Below, in pieces: positions 34,494 through 44,763 of a DNA stretch of 64,000 bases (its first letter is position 1; each line of letters begins with the position of its first letter). Source of the stretch: Ulva prolifera (lineage: Eukaryota; Chlorophyta; Ulvophyceae; Ulvales; Ulvaceae); contig CM041200.1 in assembly GCA_023078555.1 (NCBI GenBank), forward strand, positions 2,860,001 through 2,924,000, in the 5' to 3' direction. Made by a program: the position numbers and the translations under genes. Below the pieces are notes generated by a model that saw nothing but the letters and a program-made list of their open reading frames with translations, did not search any database and was not told the origin of the DNA.

Positions 34494-34576
34494 TGTAGCG
34501 GTCTGAGGTTCTGGGTGCGACGTTGATTTCTGGGCCCGTGGTGGGTTCTGTGTGTGTTTCGTGGGTGTCTGGGTTT

Positions 34577-34656
34577 GTAAAAGTAAAGTAAATTTGAGAT
34601 TACTAAGCCGTATCCTATTGGACATTGACAACTCCGAGTCAACGGGACCACATATG
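34577..34656 (-). repeat. Short repeat shared with the hAT element interior
   Basis: Same about 80-bp block as 11,427-11,513. On the minus strand it ends AATTTACTTTACTTTTAC. A stretch at 34,775-34,800 upstream in that orientation contains GGTTCGATTCT, close to a tRNA B-box, so a tRNA-related SINE head is possible but not shown. Confidence 0.6.
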
Positions 34657-34819
34657 CCGAAGGGGTAAACGACCTGGAAACCCCCCTCAGACGACCGCAC
34701 GCAACTCACAGGGCCCTATGCTAAGCGAGGTGGTCACGGACGGCCATTTCGGAGGAGGATTCCCCAAAGCGCACGCAGAATCGAACCCACGACCTCCTGA
34801 AACGGAGGGGGTAGGTTTG

Positions 34820-34888
34820 TGCTTAAGCTTGCTCTGCTTGCTTCTTCCGCGGTGCTGCCTGCGACGCCACATTTATCCTTTTAACACA
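34820..34888 (+). repeat. Family D 3' end, diverged copy
   Basis: GCTTGCTTCTTCCGCGGTGC, TGCCTGCGACGCCACATTTA and TCCTTTTAACACATG follow the family D end with substitutions. Confidence 0.65.
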
Positions 34889-35028
34889 TGTAGCGCATGA
34901 TCGCTGAGATGTACCGCCAGCCAAATCCAGTCAAGTCTAGCTTGAGCTTGTCACAATATAGTGAACGGGTCAGACACAAACACAATTAAGCTTAGATAAA
35001 CACAATCAAGAATGTCGGTCTCGAATCA

Positions 35029-35128
35029 AGATGGCGCGGTTGTAGTGTGGCCGTGTGTACTCGGCTGTTGATTCGAATGAGATTCTTTTCAGATGTTTGT
35101 CTTCTCCCGTTCACTCTTTTGTAAACAA
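35029..35128 (+). mobile_element. Family C retro-insertion with imperfect target duplication
   Basis: Shares GCGCGGTTGTAGTGT and the tail TTCGAATGAGATTCTTTTCA ... CTCCCGTTCACTCTTTTGTAA with the 31.2-kb copy. Flanks AATGTCGGTCTC (35,011) and AATGCGGGTCTC (35,129) match at 11 of 12 positions, as expected of an older duplication. Confidence 0.6.
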
Positions 35129-36205
35129 AATGCGGGTCTCTATCCAACTTGAAGATGTCGTTCTACACAGTGTGTTAAGGATAGTGTTGTGCAATTATAG
35201 AAAAGTGAACGGGGATAGTGTTATGCTGTTGCAGATATGTACTGATTATAAGAGCGCATGCGGGTGCAAACAATCACAACACAGCTGCAGCAGGGTCAAC
35301 AACGCCTCGGTCAATGATGCGCTTGCCGTGCGTGTGTTCGACACCGCTGTCAGCTGCAGCGTGTCCACGCGCTCACAGTGCCAGTGCACTGTCGACGCGT
35401 GGATCGCCCTGGCTCCTGGGTTATGTACAGGCCTTGCCTGAGCCTCAGCCAAACCTGAGATGTGTTGGTGGTAGCTCTGCTGCGTGCTCGAGCTAACAGC
35501 AGACCCAGAATTGCACGAATCGTGACCAGAGCACACCATGAGTCCTTCTGCCTCTCAATGGTGTTAGTGGGGATACCAGCACATATCACAGACCCGATCT
35601 GTTCTTGCATCACGTGATGAAGTACTTGCAGGGTCGCCACCATGGCATTGTCACAGTGACATCGATTGCTCCAGCTGCAGCAGCCTAGGGGCACGTGCAT
35701 GTACATGGGAACACGAATTCGGAGCACTGGAACAAGTGGGGTCACAGTGAGGCCTTGCAACTCTTCAAGCATTGCAGCTCTTTGTGATGTCCACAATTGT
35801 ATCTGGTTGGTGTGAGGTACAAGGGCAGACAGACAGTGGGTAGGATCTCCTGTAAAAAAAAATTAGAAAAAATTACGGTACAGGATCTCATGCATGTGTG
35901 CACCGTCCCCTGTACAGTGCATTGTCTGAGCTAACGACCTTGCAGTGCATGTCATGTACCCAGATATGACACTGCGAGCTGTCCTGACATGTCCTAGCAT
36001 GTTGGAGCAGGGGTGACTGTGACACTGCTTGGAATGTCATTGGCTTTGTGACACGTCAAGCACGCACTGCTTCACTCACGACTATATATTGCGCATGAAG
36101 CTTTCAGCGAAAGGTTCAGGGGACAGACAATTTGCTGGGATATCCCAGCTAATTGTGCATATGGCCTGGTTTGCATGGTGTAATTCCCAACATTTCGGGC
36201 GCATT

Positions 36206-36274
36206 AATTCCTGCAGTTGCCTGCCTGGAATTCCTGCAGTTGCCTGCCTGGAATTCCTGCAGTTGCCTGCCTGG
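36206..36274 (+). repeat. 23-bp unit, three perfect tandem copies
   Basis: Unit AATTCCTGCAGTTGCCTGCC plus TGG, at 36,206, 36,229 and 36,252. It contains EcoRI-like and PstI-like palindromes. Confidence 0.92.
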
Positions 36275-37106
36275 AACAGCACATTCTGCCTTTGCGGCTG
36301 TGGCTCTGTTAACGTTGGGCCACGGCCGGGACAGCCCTGATGTGGCCTGGTGTCGAATCCACATGCAGAGGGCTGCGCGGCAGTGGGTGGGTCTGTTGCG
36401 TTGCTGACGTGTGTTGGGAGGGTACATCGGGTATCTGGGACCTGCAGCCCCCCATGCATAGCCAGCCTGAGCCAGCACGGCTGCAGCCATGGGCAACCTC
36501 GTGTCATGCTCTAGGCTATTGTGCCACGTGGTGTGATTGTGGGTGGCTGTGCTGCACGTGTGGGCAACTGTGTGGGTTGGTGCTAGCGTGCGTCGGCCGC
36601 GCTGGGTTCAGCTTGTGCGGGGGCGTTGCAGGATTGCTCTGCTTGCTCCGGCTACACAGAAAGTCCGCCCAAAAATAGCACGCCCACACAGGAACCCCAT
36701 CATTGCGCAGCACGTCCAAGGCATCACCAGACGCGCCCAGCAGCGTCGCGCCAGGACGACCCGGCCGCAGGCAAAGCAGGCATCGGCAACGCCGCCCTTC
36801 GGGTCGGGGCTGGAGAGCAGGGCAGTAGAGGCCGTGGGGAGGCGGCGCTGCGCGGGCAAAGATGGGCGGCCCGCCGCTCAGGCCAGATGGCCAGCGAGCG
36901 GCAAGAAGTCATCGAATGGAACCGTGAGTCCCGTCAAAACTGCCACACCCACGTGACGCGCCATCCGCACAGCAGAAGAGCGTCGAGAAACGATTGCGCA
37001 TTGCGTTCTGAGGGAAAGCCACCCAGAGGCAGCGCCCGACCCTGCAGCCACGCCGGAAAGCCTGCCGAGGAACACAAACGCGGCCAGGCTAATCCTCCCA
37101 TACGTG
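36275..37106. other. No confident gene
   Basis: Short overlapping frames on both strands. The stretch 36,650-36,950 is GC-rich and open on both strands, without a recognised motif. It may be a downstream exon of the minus-strand Pro-rich frame beside it. Confidence 0.3.
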
Positions 37107-37781
37107 TCATGCGAAACCAAGATCAAGGTGAATTGATGTGCCGATGACGGTGCGACCATACTTTGTTGAGCCTGGGCCGGCGGCCTCCGAAACGGCGCCG
37201 TTGCAAAGCGCTGCTGCGGGAACGTCGGACCTGGCCAGCGGGCGAGTGTCAAACATGTCACAATTCACCGGCCGGCGCTTCCAGGAAGGTTGCAAGGATG
37301 TTGCCACTTTGCGCGACTCTGTATCGTCGGGGAAGGGCCTCTGGAGGGGCACCTTGCTTGGGGGCCGACTGCTGCGGCTGCTGCTGCGCCTTGTGGGGCC
37401 GCTGAGGGCTGACGGCGCGTATGGGGGTCGCCCTAAAGCCGGTGTGGCAACGTGTGGGGCCGGGGTGGCCGGGGGAGGGGGTAGCGGCGCTGCATCGCCG
37501 CTGTGCGCCTCCTGAAAATGTGACAGCGGCAGCGCATGCGAGAGGGGAGGGTGCCTGGGTGCCATGAGACAGAGGGGGCGCGGCTGAGGCAGGGCAAACT
37601 GTGGCCGGGGAGCCGAGCTGGGCCACTGCATGGCAGGGTGGCTGAAGCCTGCTGTGGGGCATGTGGTGGGGGAGGCCAGAGGAGCCTGTGCGCCAAGCCC
37701 AGCGGCACCGGCGCCGCCAGCCAGCCGAATGTCGTGGTGGCCACCAGAAATATGGGCACTGAAGTGTGCTATTTGTGGCAC
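37107..37781 (-). CDS. Proline-rich disordered coding stretch, unknown
   Basis: A 224-codon minus frame reads HPAMQWPSSAPRPQFALPQP, PLPPPPATPAPHVATPALGR and GPTRRSSSRSSRPPSKVPLQ. It ends GPGSTKYGRTVIGTSIHL. Length and composition suggest an exon of a larger gene with a disordered region; no domain is visible. Partner exons were not identified. Confidence 0.35.
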   Translation of the reverse strand: MPQIAHFSAHISGGHHDIRLAGGAGAAGLGAQAPLASPTTCPTAGFSHPAMQWPSSAPRPQFALPQPRPLCLMAPRHPPLSHALPLSHFQEAHSGDAAPLPPPPATPAPHVATPALGRPPYAPSALSGPTRRSSSRSSRPPSKVPLQRPFPDDTESRKVATSLQPSWKRRPVNCDMFDTRPLARSDVPAAALCNGAVSEAAGPGSTKYGRTVIGTSIHLDLGFA

Positions 37782-40215
37782 TGCTGCTTTCCCTCAGCAG
37801 AGTGTTGCTAGGAAAACTCTGCAGCTAGTTGCTCTGATAGTTCTCGAGCACAACTGATGGCCCCTCGACATATGACCACACCTGAGGCCTCGGCCGAAGT
37901 CAGAAGCGCCCAGTTCTGACAAACACCCGAAGCCAGACATACAAGGCACAGCAATATCCTAAACACGCTGGCGCAGTCGCTACACCCTGTGCTTCACTGG
38001 CATCTGTCCAACATGCACTCCTCTGTGCATGCATGTGTCAGATGCCGGGTACGCATGCGCCCGAAGTCAGCACGCAGCACGACCACCGAGAAGTGTGTGA
38101 CGATACATCTCTGTGGTGCATCGTGGCACGTGCTGACATGCGAAGGGCGCAGGGACAAGTTGTCCGAGCCTCCAGTGGCTTGAAGTGGCTGCGATCATCC
38201 TGCCCAGGAGCTCCAAGCAGCTGCTGAGAGTGTGTAGATCCCAGACGCATCACATGTGTCACACACCGTAGCATCTCTTGGGAGCCGTTTACCCACGAGA
38301 AAGGCATGCAAATTTTAATCACCCGCCCACCATCATGTACCTGATGCCCCCTCTGATGTCGAGGTTCAACTCCTCACGCTAGGGCTCCTCGGATGGGGCC
38401 TGTGCACATGCCAGGCAACCTCCAAACACGAAAGCCAGCCACCGAGCATCGGTCACGGTGCGCCTGATGCAGCCCCTGGCCACTGTTGCCCATGCAGCGT
38501 GTTCTGTCGAGCACGAGCCGTGCTCAGCAACTTGTCGCTTGTGCATACGTTGAGGCCAGGCTCTCAAGGGAACGGAAGCCACCCGGAGCCACAAGAACCC
38601 ACGGGGAATCTACAGGGTGTTACGAAGTGCATGCAGTGTGTGCGTTGAAGCACACGTCCACATTATCCGGGCCGGCCTCGCATCCGTGAAGCCATGCACC
38701 ACGGCATCTCATGGAGACTGGCACTCCAGGTAGCCGCGGGCGAGCGCCACATCTCTGCGTGTGCGCCTGAGCCGCTGCCCCCCCACACTCTCCCCGTGCC
38801 AGTCGATCAGGTGACTCTCCAGGACCATGACCCCACCTACTTTGTGACCATAGCCTTTTCCATCAGCAGTACAGATGCTATCCGCCTGCACTGTGAGCCC
38901 AGACCTGCATCGCACACATGGCAGTGCATACCTCACACCCGAATGCTGCTTCCACTTGGATCATGTCTCCTGCACTGTTGTACGAACCACTCACCCCAGA
39001 ACGCTGGCATATGGCCAGGCGGTGTGTTGCCCTCAGCCACGCCACTACCAGGCCTGCTTGCAGGACAGCAGCCTGCACTTCAGCTGATCAGCATGTTCGC
39101 GTGGAGCGCGTACCCTGCGTCCCAAGCGAACCAGCGCCATCCCCACGTGAGCGGGAGCCCTGCAAGGCAAACAGGCGAGGCGAGCTGGATGAAGCAAGGC
39201 CGCCTGTGCCTCGCAGCAGCTGCCAGAAGGTGCTGCTTGCCACCGCCGGGGACGGGTGTCACCAGACACAGAACCGCCTCCACCTCGCCGTCCAGAAGCA
39301 GAGCGCAGTGTGTCGCCCAGGATGCGCACAGCCAGTGACCGGCATGTGCGCATGCTGTGCGAATGCTAAATCAGGCGATGGTAATTTTGATCTTCGAAAG
39401 CTATGACTTGGGATGTTTGCACACACACGCCTCAAGCGCAAGACAAATGAATACAGAAGCCTGGTGTGTCGACACATGTTTGCCCTGTAGGAAGGTCCTG
39501 ATGACGGCCACCGCAGCTGGCACCCCGCCGCGACAGCCCAGCGTGGTGGCAGAAGTTCCCTCTCCACATATACACCGCAGCGCAGCCGCACCACCCCACC
39601 CCACGCGTGACGGCCAGGGTGCGCGGTGAACACTTGAGCCCGTGCAGCCATGCCTAGCATGCCCAGTGCACCGCTGTGGGTAGTGCACCGGCGCACAAGG
39701 CAGGAGCGGCAGACATCGGTCCGCATGCGAGGGCAGCGAGGGTGTCCGTGTCGGCCATGGCTGTGCCAGGGTCTGGTGATGCTGCAATTGCTTAGCGCCC
39801 CGGGGGGATGCAGTGCTATTGCGGTGCTGATGCAGAGCATGCAAGCTCACAACATCCGGGCGGAACAACATGCAACCGCACAGAAGCATAGCAGAAAGAC
39901 AAGCATGTTGTGCGAGGCAGGGGAGTGGCAGAAAGAGGCAGGGAGGGGGCGCACAGGCACGCCCATGGGCAGCCGCTGCCTCACCGGAAGAGAGGAGGTG
40001 GCAGACAGAGGCGGCCGCGACCACACGCATGCGATCGACGGTGCTCTGCAGTTGGCTGGAACATTGTAAACCTCTATGTCAAAGGCGGCTCCAGACAATT
40101 GCGCCAGCCTCAAGGAGGCTGCTCTGGACCACAGGCCTTGCACTGGCCAAGCGGCGAACGCCGCCATCAAAGCTCTCGCCATTGTCGCGATGATGACGTA
40201 TTATGGTTGCTTGTG
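37782..40215. other. Unassigned region; possible minus-strand exons near 38.7-39.3 kb
   Basis: Minus frames give coding-like pieces, for example SICTADGKGYGHKVGGVMVL with ESHLIDWHGE (about 38,880-38,800), and EVEAVLCLVTPVPGGGKQHL with LAAAARH (about 39,285-39,220). They look more protein-like than their surroundings, but I could not join them or name a family. Confidence 0.3.
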
Positions 40216-40226
40216 CATCAACTGTG

Positions 40227-40267
40227 TTACAAGGATAAAGGGGGCGAGGCGGGCAGCACCGCGAAAA
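40227..40267 (-). mobile_element. 41-bp family D retro-insertion flanked by CATCAACTGTG
   Basis: The plus strand reads TTACAAGGATAAAGGGGGCG then AGGCGGGCAGCACCGCG, the reverse complement of the family D 3' end. CATCAACTGTG flanks it exactly at 40,216-40,226 and 40,268-40,278, with TTGTAA next to the duplication. Confidence 0.87.
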
Positions 40268-40278
40268 CATCAACTGTG

Positions 40279-41917
40279 CATAAAGATACATCACAGGAGC
40301 TGCGGCCATCGCATGGCAGAGCATTCATTCAGACCATATGGTATTGCAAATTGCACAGTCAATTCTGCACACGTGCGGAGGGGCCACACCAAGGTCTGGA
40401 CGAGGATGACGGATGACGCACATCTCACTCACATTGAAGTGCGCTTGTGCTCTGTGCCAAACGTCCACGCCGGCGCTTGCAGTTGCAGTCCGTGGTTATG
40501 ATTACACTCTGAATCATATCACCCCTGCATGGCGTTGGGGGGATGGGCAGGACGCACGGCAAACTACCAGAACATGACCTGTGCCATACGAAGCGTGCCT
40601 ACAGTGTCGCCAGGGGAAATGTGGGCCTGTGCCACTGTTGGGCGGCAGATGCGTGCAAACGGGATGCCATGGCTAGGTGGCTTGTTCGCGTGGGCACAGC
40701 AGGTGCTACATGTGCCTGCGAGATGGCTTCTGCGGCGAGGGGAGATCAGTGTGAAGGGTAAGGTGGACCTTGCAACGTGCTGCGCAGAGTGGCTCCTCCG
40801 TTCTGGTGTGCGATGCGAACCGGACGACGTGGGCCAGATTAGAACAAGCCATTGATGAGACTGGGTCAAGATCAATTCCGAGAGACGTCCACAAGCAATG
40901 CGTTCAAACCTTGGTGGACAAGAGCGTCGGAGAGGGAGGGCTGGCAGCGCGTGCCCAAACTGCCTCCCCGCTGATCCAGCACCAGCGGTCGCACCATCAT
41001 AAGCTGAGGCTCCTTGTCGTGTCAGTACATGTGTACTCCGGCGGCTCGAACCTGCGAGCCTTGCGCATCGCGACATGTAGAGCGAAGTGTCCGAAGCCAA
41101 TCTGTTGTGGGAGATCTACTCATGACAAGTTCGGGCAGCAACCATAACCAGCATGCGGGTTGCAGCTGCTGCATGCAGCAGCTCACGACACAGGATGATA
41201 GAAGCAGTCGTTGAAGCACGAGTGGATTTGTCAAGCCGATGCTTCCATGGCCCATTTCAATCAGTGAAGCCCTCCAAGCCTTGCTGCTAGGTAAAAATTG
41301 AACATGCTCGCAGATTGCCCACACCTGAAAAGTCTCTCCCTTTTCTGGGACTGGCTTCGATTTACCGGGAAATCCAATTCTGATACGAAAATCTTATACA
41401 TCGCCAGATCTCGCCTAACCAGCGCAAACGCTGCAGCATCCCTGCCCTGTCTCGACGTACAGATAAGATTTGCGACGGCTTGAACTCGCATCAGTCGACA
41501 CGTGCCCCGCCCCTCCTACAGTACCCGATCTTGTCTCAGGTTATCAAGATGATGTCTCTCAGGTACGAAACCATCACAGACCTCGCCTTAATGTTACAAA
41601 TTGTATAATGTAGTGTTCTGATTGGCTCTTGCGCAAAAAGACACTTCTGACTGTGGTCAAGCGTGTACTGCAGGGCTCCTCTCGTGAAGGCACAGGCCGG
41701 TGCGGCGAACGGCTACCTCTCCTTTGTGAAAATGTGAAGTTGTCATTGCTTCTCCTACGTAAATCGGTGCTAGGCTCACATGTTATGTAGCAGTCGGTCG
41801 CACACCCGGTGCGTCAGGGTGGAGATTGCTATGGGGGCCATGTCATTTACATGATCCTGATACAAGGCGACCTCCGCCTACATGCCGTACAGCTAAAAGG
41901 TGCTAATGGTAATGCAG
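40279..41917. other. Unassigned; should contain the first exon of psbQ
   Basis: No family recognised in the short frames. The plastid-targeting exon of PsbQ must start somewhere here or just above 41,918, but no convincing Met-Ala-rich transit sequence was identified. Confidence 0.3.
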
Positions 41918-42749
41918 GCCAAAAGCGCGCCGTGCTCGCACAGGCTACTCCTGATCGCCGTGCGGTGTGCTCCTGTCTGCCAAGGGACCTTGTGATACGA
42001 GCAACACGCTTGTTGCTTCCGCAGAGCTGTTGCATTCAGCAGTGGCAGCCAATTTGCAGAGCAGCGCAGGCGAGCTATACTTTGGTTACAAAGCATTTTT
42101 GATCTGATTCCCTGCCGGTCGCGCAGGTTCTCAGCGGCCTGGTGGCGGGTGTCAGCGCCTTCGCAACCGGCAAGGCTTTCGCTGATGCTACCCCCGTAGA
42201 CCTGTTCGATGACCGTGGAGCTAAGAAGAAGGGCTTCGAGATCATCTACGAGGCTCGTGACCTGGACCTGCCTCAAGCCCAGCGTGACGGGATCAGCCAA
42301 TTCCGTGGTGATCTTTCCGCAACCAAAGACCGCTACGCCGAGGCTGAGCGTCGCCTGAACACAAAGCTTGGCGAATATGTCAGCTCCCAGTACTGGTGCG
42401 GCCAGAGCAAGTTACAATATGCACATTGACTTGAGCCGCTGGTAGTCTCACATGCCTCCACAGCAGCTTGTTGACATGTTGAGACAAAACAATCAATTTC
42501 TGCAGGACCGAGGCGAAGGAAGAGCTCCGTCGCCAGGTCGGTAACTTCCGCCAGGACTTGAGGACACTGGCAGCATCCAAGGGCACCAAGGAGGAGCGCA
42601 AGGCTGCTCTCTCTGCTGCTAAGGACCTCATCGTTGCTGCAGAGAGCCTTGACTTTGCCATCCGCTCCAAGGACTCCAAGGAAGCGGACAAGCTGTATGC
42701 TGCCCTTAAGGGCAAGCTCAGTGCCTTCTCCAGCTCCGTTGTTGCATAG
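41918..42749 (+). CDS. PSBQ: Oxygen-evolving enhancer protein 3 (PsbQ) of photosystem II, 5' exon missing
   Basis: Extrinsic lumenal subunit that stabilises the Mn4CaO5 cluster and chloride retention in photosystem II. Exons 41,918-41,964 (QKRAVLAQATPDRRA), 42,127-42,395 and 42,506-42,749; the last two total 513 nt (170 codons plus stop). A lumen-targeting segment, RRAVLSGLVAGVSAF then ATGKAFADA, carries a twin arginine and an A-x-A-type site, as expected for Tat import; the intron falls right after RRA. The mature protein would start TPVDLFDDRGAKKKGFEIIY, giving about 149 residues, the usual size. The sequence EARDLDLPQAQRDGISQFRG followed by W-TEAKEELRRQVG is the green algal PsbQ signature. 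Splice phases agree (TG|G ACC restores Trp-Thr). TGTAA at 42,871-42,875 lies 122 nt past the stop. The exon for the plastid transit peptide was not located. Confidence 0.92.
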
Positions 42750-44763
42750 GAGCTTTCTGCACCATTTTCCGGGGATGGGCAAGTACACGTTGCAGCAACA
42801 ATAGCAACGGTATTGTGAGGCACGTAGGCGGCAGTGAGTCTGTCTTCTTCAGAATCTATGCTCCGCACCATGTAAACCAGTACGAGTCAACAAATGGCAG
42901 TGAGGAGAGCTGAATTTCTCACAGATACATCACTCCATACTCCAGATGCAACCCAGTGCGGTAGAAGAAAACATTCAACCCAAGCCCTTCCAGCACAGCC
43001 AAGCACCGTATTCAATTCAATTACATGATGTAGCCCAGGGAAAGCAGAACCTATGAGCGAGCAACAACTGTAATGTTAGTAACTGTCTGCATGCACCCGG
43101 AGCCGGGAGCATGTACAGTGCACGGCGACATAAACGTCTGCTAGGGAATCAGAATGTACCTTCTACTTGCATGTGAGCTAGTGCTGCCTGTCTCTGCATA
43201 CATGCAAGATGGTGCGTGGAGGAACACCCTGGCCATTGTGCCATCATGGACCCAACAGAGCATTCATTTTATTGCAGTAGATACTGAGGGATCTTGGCGC
43301 TTCACGGTGCAACAGTGCCGGCAGGGTGAGCATGTCCAGCAGTGCCAATTGACATGAATGACAGCTGCCCACGACCCGTGGCCAGGAGTGCTGGCGCGAC
43401 AGAGCTGACCTGCGTCAAACAGTCACTACACAGGCTGAATGCTATGCTCATGCCGGAGGCGAGATGGCACGCATCTGGTTTAGTCTAGAGAAGTCATGGC
43501 TGCAGTGACTGACACCATCACTGTGGGAACTATCATGTTGGCTGTCTCAGTGTTGGCTCCATGTAGTCCATGTGCATGCATGACGCCTGGCTTTGCATGT
43601 TTAATTGAACGGCTTCTGCCTGCCAGCAGTTGCCAGCTGTGCACTGTGGAGACAGGTGTGGACTCATGTGCGAGGCAGTGGCTGAGCATGCGTCTGCTAT
43701 GTCTGCAGCGTCTGCCATGGGCTCAAGGTCGTAGCATGCCTGGTACTGGACAGGACGACACTGAAGATACGGTGTCAGTTGATGCAGTGCTGTCACAGTG
43801 AGTGCTCGCATGGTCCGGCGGCCGCAGAATCCTCTGGTGCTATTTTGCTCGCGTGTCCTGGGCCAGATGAGCAGGGTGACATGTGAGCGCAGGGGGGGGG
43901 GGGGGGTTGTTGGGCAAAACTCCTGTGCATGGAAAATGTACAGCTCCAGTCCCAGACCTGAGGTCGATCATGGGCAACTGTTGGCCCTCTGACAGATCTT
44001 GTTTGTGCAACAGGTGCACAGTGTGGCACGCTGCTTCAGCATGTAGCCGTGCCGGCATGCATGCCGCAGCTGTGTCGAGTATATGCTGCATCCCGTTGCG
44101 TGACGTCCGGCAAAATCCTCATCCACCGAAATCAATCATGTATGCGCACGTGATTTTCTGCATTGGTCATCCACGCTTGGGCCACATACGGCCAGAACAG
44201 GGTACATGTGTATGTTCATGCGCACACCGGGGGCCATGTATGGTCCGACGACAACCCGTGTTTTCGGCAGCAAAGGAATCAATGAGCGCAGCAGAAATCA
44301 ATTGATGGTGTGTGGTGTGTTAGCCCTACCGCTTAACTGTGTCATGTCGTCTGGACGTACTCATCCATGACCTTGCAGTAGAGTTGTGGCGTAGGGGACA
44401 ACGTCCCGTCTGGTCAGTACCGAGGAGCGCATGCATGCAGTAACCGTTCGACTCCGCAGAAAAGCTGCCGAGCAGAGCTCACGACGCAAAGGTGTGCAGC
44501 GGCTTTGGACGTCCAATTTCGCGTGCTGCGACCCCTTCGCGCCTTCTGTTTGCTCTCCCCGCGGGATCCTTCGTGTTTGTTCATGTTGGATCAGCTTCGC
44601 ATGCTCCCATAAGCCCGATGCTGGGTCAATGACATACCTTATGGTCGTTGTGTATCTTTCCACATAGTAGTATGAGCTGATCGGTCGTTAGCACGGCCAG
44701 GGGACCAGCACACCTGCGGTCCGCTGCAATCCAGAGTTCATCGCACATATCAATTCCTTGGGA
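42750..44763. other. Intergenic region between psbQ and AP1M
   Basis: No gene supported. Includes a 15-nt G run at 43,892-43,906. Frames here are short, without motifs. Confidence 0.5.
43892..43906 (+). repeat. Poly-G run of 15
   Basis: Uninterrupted G homopolymer. Confidence 0.9.

Noticed and set aside
34775-34800. tRNA gene (minus strand) suggested by GGTTCGATTCT
   Set aside because: The T-stem does not pair and no matching acceptor stem or A-box was found. At most it is a tRNA-derived SINE head.
39401-40030. 209-codon minus-strand open frame
   Set aside because: Cys/His/Arg-rich composition typical of an antisense reading of GC-rich DNA, with no conserved block.
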